In this document: piece after piece, positions 37,716 to 50,900 of the stretch
Layout: each line of letters begins with the position of its first letter
Position numbering within the stretch: the stretch's first letter is position 1
DNA from: Rostratula benghalensis
Taxonomy: Eukaryota; Chordata; Aves; Charadriiformes; Rostratulidae
Length of the DNA: 64,000 bases
Direction: 5' to 3'
NCBI GenBank assembly: GCA_013399305.1
Contig: VXAI01000190.1
Location: forward strand, 186,001 to 250,000
Notes under the pieces: model-generated
Database searches by the model: none
The model's input: only the letters and a program-made list of their open reading frames with translations
Told to the model about the DNA's origin: nothing
Made by a program: the position numbers and the translations under genes

Positions 37716-38367
37716 GAGATGGAAATCTCCAAGGAGTGATACATCCTATCCTAAAATAATAACTCTTAGGTGGAATAAATTGCTGTCTGGAGATACCCAC
37801 TTCTCTCCATCATTCACAGTTCCAGCTAAAGTAATATTTCTGGGAGATCTCTTCAATGTCTCATATGTTTAATTATGTGCATAAGGCCTCTAGATGAAGA
37901 CAGCTGATCATTACACTGCAGTGAGGCCATAGCTATATATCATGGTATATCTTATAAACCCTGTTTTGCTTTCATTTGCAGAAGAAAGCTTAAGATGACT
38001 CAGAGATGAGATGGAAATACTATGTGAGTAGTAAATAATGAAGTAGTTAATAACTTTAATAATGTTTATGACTGTTCAGGAAAACGGGTATGATTTTTGA
38101 TCCAAGATAAGAAGCTAACAACCTAGTTTAAGGCTTACCCTTGCTTATAAAAAAGCAAGAAGAAAGTTAAGGGAAAAAAAAGAATTTTGGCATCGCTTTT
38201 GATTATAGAAACCTGAATGTTTGGCAAAATATGAGAGGAAATAAAAAGACCTTTTGTTAATTAAATTCTTCATCAAAGAAGAGCATTGTATTTTCCCTTA
38301 GGAAGGACTTGTTTTTTATCACCTATGTTAGCAGAATGTTTGCATATCAATTCATGAAACAGTGATC
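37716..38367. other. Gene-free stretch
   Basis: I see no gene and no recognisable repeat here; short A runs only. Confidence 0.6.
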
Positions 38368-38669
38368 AGATCACAGAATCCCAGAGTCACTGAGGACAAA
38401 GTACCCAATCAGGATTTTTACACACTAATGAGATGCCTCTGAGCCTCCATTTCTCCGGGCTGAACAGTCCCAGTTGTGTCAGCCCCTCCTTGTATGACAG
38501 ATGATCCAAGTCCTTGATTATCTTTGTGACTCATTAGTGGGCTTGGTCCAGTATGTCCAGCTCTCTCTGATACCGAGAAGCCTAGAATTGGACTAAGCAT
38601 TCCAGGTGTGTCTCACTGGGGCTGACCAGAGAAGGATCATCATCCTTGACTTGCTTTGCTCTGACAATT
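38368..38669 (-). mobile_element. CR1 LINE 3' fragment, reverse orientation
   Basis: Read in window orientation it opens with a decayed terminus (gatcacagaatcccagagtc). It then runs through ctccatttctccgggctgaa, cagtcccagttgtgtcagcc, gattatctttgtgactcatt and cattccaggtgtgtctcact to a region matching CR1 ORF2 near its C-terminus. The order equals that of a CR1 3' part on the minus strand. There are internal deletions compared with the usual length, and stop codons break the frame. Confidence 0.85.
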
Positions 38670-41325
38670 CCAATTCTTCTCTATATCTATGAAAAAAAAA
38701 TAAAAATATATATATCAGGAAAATACTGGTTTTGACAAACATGGTGTTGTGAAGTGAATAGTGTGAGAAAAAAGTATCTTCTGAAACTTCCAAATGAACT
38801 ATATGGAAATTTAAGAAAGTAGAAAAATGTTCATAATTAATCTGAATTTTTTTTTTGTGTAGAAACTTTATTTATAATAACAAAGAAAACTAGAAAAATT
38901 GAAAATAAATATATTTTTTTACACTACCAGAGTAATTTGAACATTTTTTTTCTCCTTATTCAATATATGAAACTTATTTAGAATTCTGTAATTTATAACA
39001 AGAGTAAAAAGATATTTTCCTGATGAAGTTTATAAACTGTTGTCAGTAAATAATCTCTACTATCATGGATTATTATAATCAGTTATCTACTCGAAAACCA
39101 GACAGTGTATACTTATGGGTCATCAGGCCAAATGAGAATGTTAATACCAGTAGGAACCATAACCAGGGGACCTCCTATAGACTTGAAAAACCACAAAAGC
39201 TCAAGATTTTTCTGTAGCTAAATGCAACGAACTAAGTGTACTTATTTTGAACTTAGATTTCTTCCCAGACTCGTGTATGATTGAGCTTTTTGAGTCAGTA
39301 CTGTTTGCTGGAGATTGTTTATTGACAAAATGCAGAAGGCTGCTTTGTCTGATGTTAAAAGGTTAACATGAAACAAAACCAAAAAGTACCAATAGAAAGA
39401 AAAAAAAAAAAAAAGGAAAATATTACATCTCTCAGTCCATACCATAAAAAAAACACCTGCTACATTCACACTGCTATATTCAGTGTGGTCTTCAGAGAGT
39501 GAAAATTTACAAATAGATTGCCAGTTTGATACTTCTTGTTTCACCACAAAACATTCAAGCTTTACAAAATAGTGCATAAGTTCAAATGCTACTGCCTGAT
39601 CTTTTTTAAAAAAAACCAAAAAACACAAAAACCAACTTACTTTTAAGAGAGGTTCTTTTATTCAATAAGTGAAATGCCTGATCTACAATAAAACTACTGA
39701 AATTACAATAAAAATATTACTACAAAGTTCTGGCATTGTGATATAATAAAGGGAGACAGATTTGCCATTTAATATATCCAGTGTATTGCCTAGCATTGGA
39801 TAACAATGGAACTGATTTACTCTTCTGGAGAGTTTGTTGATTAGTTCTGAAGTCAACCCATTGAAAAGATTGTCAGCAACATGATTTTGTGAAACAACTT
39901 ACATTGCATGCTAATGTTCTCTCAGGTAGTCTGTGTTCAAGAAAATCATCATCTTTTCACAAAAAAAAATTGCACAGTGATTTCCCCCTTTGCTCATTCC
40001 TTTTGTAGTTTATCAGAACTGACTTTACTGTGACATACAGGGTTGTCACATCTTTGTCAACAAACCTGTCATTTCTTTTACACTCTTAGAAAGTTTACCG
40101 CAATGGCTGAACAGATGTTTACCTTTTAGGGAATACTTTTTCCAACTTTCCTTCAACTTTTTGGACTTTGCCTAATAAAAGCTCATTTATAAACATTTCT
40201 GACATTAACTGAAGTCAGTGATAGTCTTTTTCTTAATGGAGTAAAATATGGGGTAATTGTTGATGAAACAGCAGTGATCTCACAAATGGGAAGGGTCTGA
40301 GGTTTTGTACAAGTAATCTTGTATTGAAAACAGAAGCCTCTCTGAAGGTCTGTTGTAGTCCAAGGAATAAGACTCATTTATTTTTCTTGTTATTACACTT
40401 CCAACTGCCAGCTCATTTCTCAAATGAGAAGACTTAATAGATGTCAGTGTTGGGGATTTAAAATTCATTGTAAGATTTATGAATCTCACTTACAGGGTGA
40501 AGGATGGTCACAAAGGCCAAAATGACAGACACCTCCTGCCCCCTTTCAGGAAAGAAGGAAAAGTTGACGGAGAGCAAATGTTAGCTTTCTTTTAACCCAA
40601 ATACCACAGAAAAGTTAGAGGTGTTAATACAGTACATATATCTGATGTTTAAAGTTTGTCTGTGTTGTTGAAATTACCATTTATGTTTGGCTTGGGGTTT
40701 TTTTTTTTGCCTGAGGAACATGGCAAATGCTTGGATTTCTTTAATTGTGTTGGTGATGGCCTCTAGATATTACAGTCAACATGTTTTTTCAGTGTGTAAT
40801 TTTCCATATTGTTTTAAGAATAGGAAAATAAAATGGCAAGTAGTAGAGTCCTTTTTGTATGTAGACTGAGCATTGGAATTGTGGAAGGAAGAAAGTCTCT
40901 TATAATTTATCTCAACATGATTAAATGAGTACAGCAATTCACTTAAATAGCACTCAAGGAGATGTGAAAATAATGTTCTCCCTTAAGACAAGGAGAATTT
41001 TCTTCATATGACTGGCTCTCCAAATGAGTGAGACAGTTACTGAAATGTGCGAGGTAGGATGCAAACAATGAAAAAGGAAACAAAAGACAGAGCCATCAGC
41101 TCTGACCTCATTGGAACAAAGCGGCTAAATGAAAAAATGCACTCTATGCCTCTGGTCACAGAATTCTGTTTTAAATGAAGACAAACATACTGTGCCGGCT
41201 GCAGAATTTTTTCTTTCAAATTGAAATCTGCTCATAGCACACAAATGCATTTTCTGTGTTGGAATAGGTAAGTTTGCTTTCCCCAAATTACTTTGATTTT
41301 ATTTATATTTGAGGAAGAATTGAAG
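38670..41325. other. Gene-free AT-rich stretch
   Basis: No supportable gene. The 128-codon minus-strand frame at 39242-39628 is Phe/Leu-rich because it crosses A-rich DNA (A15 at 39400-39414) and shows no domain. Other contents are a short (TA)n run near 38706 and a G4T12-type tract at about 40691-40709. Confidence 0.6.
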
Positions 41326-41429
41326 GGGGGTTCTTAGATGGCAGCAGGGCAGGGACACTGATTGGGACCCATCCCACCGCTTTTGGACACCAGCGTCCAG
41401 ACAAGGAGCAGGGCAGGTTGGGGGCAGCT
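41326..41429. other. Isolated GC-rich patch
   Basis: About 100 bases are visibly richer in G and C than the surrounding DNA. The word agcagggcagg occurs twice (41343-41353 and 41407-41417), and the 16-mer tggacaccagcgtcca carries inverted ends. No open frame, promoter or element family is recognisable. It may be an old repeat fragment or a small conserved block. Confidence 0.4.
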
Positions 41430-44400
41430 AAAAAAACTCTATATCAAACATACCATAGGTACAGAATTATTATTTGAAGAGCACTTGAACTGAACTGCAT
41501 TAAAGAATGCCTTACACAAGGATTTGAACATAGATTCTCTTTTTGTGAACTAAGGGGATTATGCAGTAAATAATAACTGTTGCCTTTTCCCAAGTAGATA
41601 ATAGCATATTTAAAATAGAATATGTAAATTAACAACAGCAATTATATATACTGTAGATAAAGGAAAGACAAAAGGGAAATGAAGAACATAGAATAATTGG
41701 CTCAGCATATACAAAAAATGTTTTGATTCATATCTGACTAAAAGCTGATTCTGTCTAGAATGTAAGGGTAAGAAACTGCCATTAGTTTACTTTTAATAAC
41801 TGACTTTCATTTCAGTTGTAGTCAGTAATTTGCCTTTATTCAAGATTGTTGATTTGTCTTCACAGCCCAAAGATACATCAGTTGAAAGGTAACATGCTGG
41901 TAAAGTGGTAGGAGACCCTGCTCTCTGTCCTCTTTTTCCACCCAAGTTCTGTCTTTGGCCATGATCTTCATATTGGACACAGCATCATTAGCAGTCTACT
42001 GCCATTGGGTGGCCTGCCTTTCCATAGGAGAGGAAAAAGTGGCTGGCAGCAACTGAAAGAGGCTGGTTGCACTCACAAGACATTCTTCTGAGGAGATATA
42101 AGTCCTATAGCAACTCAACTCCTATGGCACTTAAGATGGAACTTTTGATTGTTTATTTAAATTCCTGAGAGGAGCAGGCAGAACCATGCAGGTTCTAAAA
42201 GAATGAGTAAAGATTGGAGTGCCTAAATTGCTGAAATAAGACAGATGAAGGCAGGGAAGATTGCTTTTGCATTTACCAACCGGTACTTCGTGAGCAGGTG
42301 CTCATTCCCAAGTAGTAGATATGTGAAGCTAACTTTTTGCCCTACTGTTAAATGGGAGGAGAAGCAGCAAGCGAAGTGGAACAGGGCTTTCTGCGGTCAA
42401 CACAGCAGATCTTTGTCAATGAAAATCCCCAATGAGGCTGCCTAATCAGTAAGAACTGGGCCCTGCTCCAGCCTATGAGGGCTGAGTGAGGCTCTGCATG
42501 CTCACCAAATGACATATGAGGCTCTGCTCCTGAAGTAGTGGCTCCCAGGAGAAAGCAATGTAAAGCAGAAAGACTGTCAGCAGTCTGCTTGGTTATTCCT
42601 CTCATCTAGGCTTGTCACTTCCATGACATCCTAAATAACTCTCCATTTATTCAAAGAACTTTTGAAGACATCGAATTCCCAACTTAGCTGGAAATTCTTT
42701 TGAAGTACTTTATTTAAAAAAAAAATAAAAAAAATGCTGTGACTGACAACCCAATGTTTCAGGCTGTAATTACACAGAGAACTCAACAAAAATAACTCCT
42801 AAAATGTTGTCTTTATCAGAATACAATACACTGACTATGCCACTGTACAAATCACCTCTGACCTTGAGCAGAGATCTTTGACCAGTACCAGATGTCAGAG
42901 GGATGCCTGATTCAATCCTCCTTTTTAAAAGGTTTAACTTTTGAATAGGTAAATCCCAGAGAAAGTTATATTTTTTTCCACTTTCAGTGAAGTTAAAAAT
43001 AGGATTTTTAACGTTAATTTCATCTTTTAAAAAGGAGGAAAGAATATGGAAAATGCTATTAGAGGCTTAGAATTTTACTTACAGGCTAGACACCTGCTTA
43101 ACATTTACTGTATGACATTTTATTTCATGTTAGTCATGTACAGAAAGCTTAGAGTACATATAAGTTTAACATCCTGTTGGAATGGAATCACAGCATCATT
43201 TCTTTAAGCCTGTATCTATTACTTATACTGTTATTTACACTTTATGTAAAAATATTTTTGAAAATGATGCTGCCCTTATTCTGATCGACACAGTCTCACA
43301 TCTGACATATGGGTTTTCCCTTTTTTGGTTATCTTTATTTTATATGGGATAGTCATCATTACTTTAAAGCAGAATTTTCCAGGAATGGATTTAACCCATG
43401 TTTCCCCAAATAGGCCTTAATTTGACATGGAGGAAAATAATTTAAAAAAAAAATACTGACAGTATAGTATTATGTTTTATTGTAAGTACAAATATATTGT
43501 CATTACAGTTGAACAGAATGTAGCCTTTCCATTGTATTAATGTTCTCAGAATGAGAAAAAAAAATCTCACACACACTCAATAAAACCCAAAGTCTTGCCC
43601 TTTTCAGTAATAAAATAATCCATTGCTCAAAACCACAAGGACCTGTGAGAGTTAGATTCAGTACGGATCCTGCTATAATAATGACTTAGTTACACACAGG
43701 AAAAGTTCCAATGAAAAATATTCAGAATGGTTTACCTCTCTACAACCAAATAAGGAATAAGTGATTGGTACTATAATTTAGAATTCCGGGCATAGTCAGA
43801 GACTTGAATTTTGCCTTTCTATATCCTATACAAGCACACCGACCCCATGGCTTTTAACAATTCTGTGCTGAGTGAGTCCTTCAGTTCAGTGAGAAACTGA
43901 ATTCATACTAGTTAGGCTACCTTCTAAAAGGCAGAATTTTGTACAAAAAAAAAACAAAAAACAAAAACCAAACAAAAAAACCCAACAAACATTGGATACT
44001 TTTCACCTTTAACTGTAATTTAATTTTCTGTATGACAATTTGTAAGTGTACATGTATCAAAGATGTGAGGAAATCTTTTAAATATGTAAACTTACAGATA
44101 TCTAAATTTGACTTTCCACAAACAGGAAATATCCACAGTTTTCCTCCAAAATGTTTCCAATTAATGTTCAAAATTCAACCAGCTGAAGAAGGGTAGTTTG
44201 CATAAGCTTATCCAAACAATTTACTGAACCAAAATTCTGGACTTTCTATTTTTGCTTCTTATTTCCTAGAAGCCAAGCCTATTTTAGGATTAAAGGGGGC
44301 AAAAGAAACAAAGTTTACATTGGAAACATATACACATTCAAATACATGAAAGTATTTACAAACAATCTGGATACAGTAAAAGACTCCAAGATTTCTATCA

Positions 44401-47084
44401 GGCTTAATTAATAAGACTATTGCAACAAAGTGTCAATTTACCCCCTCAAGCATAACATAATGCTCCCAATTCACTTAATCAGAGCCATACAAAGCTTAAG
44501 GAGAAAATCACACAATTTTAATGATCTTCTTCATTACCTCTGAAAAGCTGATCTAAGACAGATACCTGTATAGATCAAATGATACCACCAGTTTGCAAAT
44601 TTACTCTCTACTGGTGACAGAGACCCTGAAATGGTTCTTTGCGCTGCACTAAAAAAAAAAAAAAAGTTTTAAAGTATAAATTCATTTGTGATTTCAATTC
44701 TAGTCCAAATTCAATTTGACTTTAGAAAGTGTGAGTACAAAAAGGTTGCATGGTTTCCTCGATAAATTAATTCCATATCTGCATTCAGAATCATGGTAAT
44801 CACTTTTTTGCATTAGTCACAAGTATGGACTCAATTATTTTTTAATCTTGCTTACGCTTTAAAAGAATATAGCTGAGGCCAATAGATTGTTTTAATCTAT
44901 TTTACTTTCTTTTTTGTGCACTGCTTAGGAAATGGAGCTTAATTATAGAATGAAGTACCTAATGATTAAATATCATGAAGATGGGTGACTAACTCAAAAC
45001 ATCTCTTAAAGCCCTGATTTTCTAAATCAGAAAATCAACATTTTATGAAATAGAAGCACCTTTAAGAAAAGTTTCTTGACAATACAAATATTGAGACTCC
45101 AAATAATTCTTAATAATAAGTTTTTATTTTCCTTTGTTGTAAAAGAGTATTTGTATGCTAGATTTTGGCAGGTTCTAACTGCACAAGTATATCTCAAACA
45201 ACAAGGTTGAAAAGGTTACACAAGCATTTACAAACTTAAAGGGCTATGTAGGCGCTGAACATAGTAATCGCAGAGCTGAAGCTTTTGTATATGACACAAT
45301 CTAGTACTCATTGGAATAACTTTAGAACACAAATTCAATACTCAGTAGGTTAAACTTCATAGCACAAATCTTCAATACTCTTAGGCATTACAACAGCACC
45401 CAGGTATTATGGTGATTGGCACTCTGTGTGCCCCAAACAGATTAAATACTCCGTTCAATGTGGCAAGTCAGTTTGCAATGCAAAGCAGCTGTATATTTGC
45501 TTTGGCTTCTGCAACCAATATTTAAAATAGAAGCTGGGAAGCTGATGCAGAGAAATAGCATTTTAACATTCAATTTCGTTTTGCTGCTTTGTCCCTATTT
45601 AAGCCTTCATTTCAGCTGTAATGAATACACATAGTTGGGTTTGGGGTTTTTTTTTTTAGTATCTCCTTTCTTTGGCATAGAATTAAAATGTGTTCCTGTT
45701 GAAGCAGAACAAATGTAAATTAAAAAATTAGAAACAAAGAGTTCTTTCGCATCTCACACCTCTAAATCCATAACACTTTATTAGAAGGCTCATTTACTTT
45801 AATAAAGGGTGTTCTGTAGAATTTAGATCTTCCAATGTTAGAAATCACAAAGATCTTGGAAAAAAAAGTCAGTATTATAGTACTGTACTTAAAGGTTAAA
45901 TCACAGGCAGTATTCATGAAACAAATTAAGACAGAAGAATATTTTACAGATTCATTCTCAAATCACTTCCAATTGACAACTATTGTCCCCCAGGGTTTCA
46001 AATCCCACTTTAATATACACCAGATTTGTTGAGTCACACAAGTAGGCAAGCTTAAAAAGTAACCTATCTATCTCAGCAAAATGCCTAGTCCTCAAGATGG
46101 CACATATTTATTCTTATGTGTTCTCTGGCCTGATAATATCCCAATCCTGTTTCTTTTAAATTTAATGGTAAAATCTCCTCCTATTGGCCTCAGTGATTTT
46201 TAGTATTCTAACATATAATATTGGTAAATGTGGGACAGGAATTTTCTCAGCAACACCTGCAAATACAGTAGTTGCAGTTTCTTCCAGTTGTATTGTAGTA
46301 GGAATCAAGGAGCTATTTCCTTGCTTTTTCCCTGTTTGTACTGAAATGAGTAAATTAGCTGCAAATTCATTTACAGATAATAGTCACTCTATGACTTGTT
46401 TTGTGTAAATAGTTATACTCTATTTAAAAAATATCAGCTTCTGGTTTAAATATCGTTTATTGTATGTCAAACTAGTTACAGTATTAAAGTCGGTTCTTCC
46501 TAGCCGCTAGATAGGATATTTTAGAATCTCTGTGTCAAAACTGATAGCTTTAAGGAAGAAAAAAAATTAAATAATTTTTTCCAATTCTATTTTTGACTAT
46601 GTAGGCTGAGGTCTGGAAGTTGGACTTTTTCTTGGTAATTTCATGTTGAATTTTATGTGCTGGTGTTGTGTTGATTGTGAGATGCAAATCTAAGCAGGTT
46701 TTTCTCATGTGGTCTTAGGAATGCCAATGTTAACTTCAATATTCCTACCACCAATAAGTTTTGATCAGCATTTTCTATGTCTTATAGCTATAATGCTCAT
46801 TTACAGCCGTCCGTGTAGCAGAATTTCTCCTGAAGAAGCAAAGTCCTCTTCAGGAGGATGTTTAATCTTAAAAGATTCAAAATAAATTTTTACTTTTTTT
46901 TTTTGTTCCTATTATTTTCCTGGACTGTAAAAGTTGGTTTAAAAGCTGCCCCAATTTTACCTTCTACCACTGTACTCTTTTATTCAATAAATGATCCCTT
47001 GTAATGTTGTTCTAGTACTTCTTGGTTTCTTTAGAAAAGGTACTGTCCATAGATTAGCTCGGGCAACTATCAATAAGATTTAAA
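41430..47084. other. Gene-free stretch
   Basis: No gene is supportable. It contains an A/C-rich tract (43946-43990), A15 (44651-44665), a 9-bp-arm stem (45015-45037: tgattttct / agaaaatca), a G/T tract (45634-45657) and a 10-bp-stem hairpin (46827-46856). Short frames on both strands lack recognisable features. Confidence 0.6.
46827..46856. repeat. Perfect 10-bp stem hairpin, 10-nt loop
   Basis: Arms ctcctgaaga (46827-46836) and tcttcaggag (46847-46856) are exact complements. The stem is mixed in composition, so chance is less likely than for AT-only stems. The structure is too short for a typical miRNA precursor, and no flanking stem extension is seen. Confidence 0.7.
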
Positions 47085-47140
47085 AAATTTACAGCTGAAT
47101 GGGACCTTCAGGTTTCTAAGTCCAATCCAAAACTTTGGAA
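47085..47140 (-). mobile_element. Probable CR1 3' tip, reverse orientation
   Basis: The run tacagctgaatgggaccttc, then aggtttctaagtccaatcc, resembles the reverse CR1 3' UTR (GGTTGGAAGGGACCT, then ATCTAGTCCAACCC). The terminal 8-bp repeats are not preserved, so the call is moderate. Confidence 0.5.
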
Positions 47141-47586
47141 CTTAAAGTGAATTTACAGAAGCATTAAATTAAAGGCAATCAGTGGCAGGTGAACATGTTA
47201 GAGCTGTTGTGGTATAATGCAGGTAATATTGACATCCTATGGTAAAAATCAAAGAGGGAATAGCAGACTGCAAAGGGTGGAGGGAAATTCCTTGATATGT
47301 TTCAGCTTCACGCTGATGTAGCCAAAGCAATGCTGTATTAAAAAGGAAGGTGCTATTGCCAAACTGTGAATTCGTATCATTGTGTAGGATGAAACAGCAT
47401 TTGCTGAAGAGCACTTATGACTGAAAATTAGGAGTTTTCCAGAGAAGCTCTGGGAGTACAATGCACATTTTTCACTAAATGTTAATGGGATTTGGGTACC
47501 TAATTGCATTAGCGACCTTTGAAAATCCCTATCTAAGTGACTGAATTGCAAACAAAAACTACAGATTTTCTCATTAATCTCCACTA
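47141..47586. other. Unassigned stretch
   Basis: No gene is supportable. The 125-codon minus-strand frame at 47249-47626 runs antisense into a LINE remnant and has no family. Around 47470-47535 the phrase tttgggtacctaattgcatt followed by acctttgaaaatccc resembles an old interspersed repeat type seen in archosaurs and turtles, but this is too short to name. Confidence 0.5.
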
Positions 47587-47905
47587 TTGTGCTAGTAGAC
47601 TGGAGGGTGGCCAATAATGTACCCATCTTTCAATGACGTGTTAAGGGTGAGCCTGAAAATTATAGACCAGTGAATATGACTTTAGTATTAGGTAAATTAG
47701 CTGAAAACACATTTAAAGAGACTTATAAAACACACAAATGAGCGTAATACAATAGAAATCAGTAGAGCTTCTTTAAAAGGAAATTGTACTGCTTAGGCCT
47801 CATTTTGTTCAAAAGCATTTAAACAATAATGGATAAAGAATTGTTAACATAATTTAGTTGGACTTCTGAAAGGCCTTCGGGAAAAAGTCTGTCCCAAAGA
47901 TGGTA
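47587..47905 (+). mobile_element. Decayed LINE reverse-transcriptase fragment (CR1/L2/L3 type)
   Basis: Bases 47655-47729 translate to an open stretch beginning ENYRPVNMTLVLGKLAEN, the conserved N-terminal RT motif of CR1/L2/L3 LINEs (NYRPVSLTSVPGK-type). About 68 codons later, in a shifted frame from 47858, comes LDF-stop-KAFGKKSVPK. This is the decayed form of the catalytic YLDFSKAFD block, with the Asp that would bind metal replaced by Gly. The spacing of the two motifs matches a real RT domain. The frameshift, the stop and the lost catalytic residue show an inactive fossil. Homology probably starts near 47587 (PIF-like segment). Confidence 0.75.
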
Positions 47906-50900
47906 GCAGGAGGAGCAGGTAGTCTGGAGAAAATTCTGATGTTTAATAAGTGTGCTGATATGAAAACACAAATTTGAAGACTACAAGTGGCTCTTAAAAG
48001 CAAATGTTTTGAGACATAAGAAAATTGATAGAAATCAATGCTTGAAACAATATTATGCTATTATCTAGGGTGGTGATGGGTACCTATCTTGGCATTTATT
48101 GTTGGGTTTGGGCAACCAGCTTTAAGATGGCAAAGAAAAGGTCTGCAAACACAGAAACACATAAACAAAATAACATGCCTTATGATTGTCACTATGTTTG
48201 TCATTGTGTAAGATAGCTTTTAAAAGACAATGACTCTAAAACTACCAAAAAATAAATAGTAATCAGTAGCCACAGAGTAATTACACTGTATTTTTAGCTA
48301 TGTTTGCCAATTTCTGTACTAGAAAATTGCTTGAGACTGTTTGTTGTCATTGAGACCAGTATCTGCCAGGCACCTGTCCTTTCTGTTAAACTTTCACAAC
48401 TCCAAGAAAGAATAGCATCTAACTTTTTTATGTAATATTCTCTGCTAAATCTCAGACCATGCCTGATAAATATTTCAGAGTTCTAGTTGCTGTATTCATG
48501 TCAAAAAGAAAAAAAAAAACAAAGAAAAAGAAAAAAAAATATCAAGGACTTTTCTAACAATTTGATAGTGTAAACCAAGTTCCAGTACCCAGGAATGTTC
48601 CTTAACACTTCTTAGCTGACTAATGTAGAAGTAGCCATCATGTATGACTGAGACCCATATTTATTTTTATAAAAATAAATTGAAATAAAATATAAAAACA
48701 AGGATCCACCAGAAAAAACTATTTGATTTGCTACTTCACTGTGTTGTTTCTGATCATTTAAACAAACATCAGGTGGTTACAAAGCTGTTACAAGGTTAGA
48801 ACAAAATGCCAACCTTGCATTCTCCTAGAACTGGCATAAATGAATTTAAAATGCCTACATCCACAACAAGGCAAGATTTACATTTACAGTAAAAAATTCA
48901 TCTACTACTATGCCAGTCAGAATGCAATTATGAGGCTACCAACCACATCTCATTGGGTAACAATTAATCACTTATTATATGTACTTAGGAACAAGTTTGC
49001 CCATTGCAAATGTTATAAGCCCCAAATCGTGTGTACGAGGATTGCAGCTCCTTCTACCCATGCTGACTCAGAAAGGGCACAGTCACTTGAAGACTTAGTT
49101 GATCTAGCCCTGGTTCTGAGGCCAGGCTGGAGTTTGTGAAGTACAAGGTAGATATGTGTTTGGAAATCCAAGTTTAGGTGAAATCCCTGAAATTTGTGAG
49201 TTTTGTAACGAGGCACAGTTCTGCACCAGAAATGCCAGTCAAGACAGAGAAGAACTGTTTCCCTGCATAGAGAGTGCCTAATCTGCACACATCCTGAGTA
49301 TCACTCACATCCAGATCTGAGGCTCTACAGACAGGTTAAGCTCTAGGAGGGCCCATTACACAGGGCTGTTCCTGGAAGAGCCATAGAGACACAGAGCTTA
49401 GTTCAGTTGCCTAAAGATCGCTTTCCTGACACGTTAGTGTGACTAAGACATTTAGCAAAGGAAGAGGATATGAAACTGAAGTGAGCAGAGACCTGGACTT
49501 TTCTGAAGACATGGCTATAAAATTTCATCTGGTACAAGATGGAATAAACAACAAAGCCGTGTCTACACATTTGAACTGAGCCCTAGAAATCAGCACAGCC
49601 CCAGCAGCAGGACTGTGACCACAATCACTCCAGCAGAATTTCTCCTCAGACTAAGTACACTTGCACAAATGATATAAAAGGCTTTTGTGAATTGGACCCT
49701 CCATTTTCAAAGCAAAGCACTTTTTTTCCATTTACAAATCCCATTCATTTATTGCCAAGAGAAAAAGACATACATGCTCTTACATAATTTAGTATCTTCG
49801 TTTGCTTGAGTGAATTATTTAAAAAACAAATTTAATTTCACGTTTTATTTTGCCCTGAAATAAATTTTTGAGCACACTATATCATACAGAGCTAAGTTCC
49901 TTTTGTCAGTGAAAAAACACATCATCATATTAAATGCCAAAATCTTTCAAAGCACATCTTTCTTCCAACAGAAGAACTTTTAATTAACTCAGACATAATG
50001 ATACATCACCTTACAGATGTAAAATATCCTATCAGTCAGCCTGTTTGTTTTTTTTTTTTATTCCCCTAATGTTGAAACCTATAAGGCCAAGAACCCCCTA
50101 CATTGTTGCCTGACAAATTGCCTAAATTTCAGCAGAGCAGTTGCTGTGAAGGTGCTATTCTGTCCTTGTACTTCAAACCCTCTATCTGCATTTCCTATGC
50201 AGCAACCATTTCACCGTTCTCTACAAATTTCTGACTCTCAGGGCAGCTGAAGAGTACATCCTGTAATTAGGCCAGAAAAAAAGCACTTTATTTTTAAATA
50301 GTGTGTCAACACACTCTGTGATCCTACAGACTTTCTGTTCTTCACTTAGACAAAATATTCTCACTTGCTTTCATGAGAAAATCTTCAGCTCCCTACTCCT
50401 TTTGTGCTGAGAAACTTGTAATTTCTATATGCCACATGCCAACAAGAACACTGGCTTATAAAATCAAATAGTATTAACATCCCTATTCATTTATCACTTA
50501 TCATTAAGCACAGACATTCAGACGTTCATATACCTTTCCAACAAAGCCCCTTATTTGAAGACAGAAGACATCCATGGCATATGTACTCCCAATGTTCATT
50601 TGCACACTTTGATTAGAAAATTCTTTTCTTACTACTGTAGACCGGTTGCTTCAGTTGGATATTGCAAATTTCTATGTTAAGCTGGGTGTACAAAGGAATT
50701 TGTTGTTTCAGTGAAGAATTCAGGGTGGCATTTTAGCAGTGCAGTGTTAAGGTAAGCTGGGCTGGGACAGGAAGTTTATCCATTCTAGCTTCCAGTCAGT
50801 AATCTTTGTAGTGTTTGTAAGGAATACAGAGACACTTGTTCAGTCTTTAACTTAATTTCATATATCCAGAAATGACCTTACAAAAAAAGAAACTAGATTT

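Noticed and set aside
39242..39628. 128-codon minus-strand open frame
   Set aside because: It crosses an A15 tract (poly-Phe in translation) and has no recognisable domain or exon boundary.
47470..47535. Phrase resembling an archosaur/turtle interspersed repeat with ACCTTTGAAAATCCC
   Set aside because: Too short to assign to a family or to define edges.
47249..47626. 125-codon minus-strand open frame
   Set aside because: It runs antisense into a decayed LINE and has no family resemblance.
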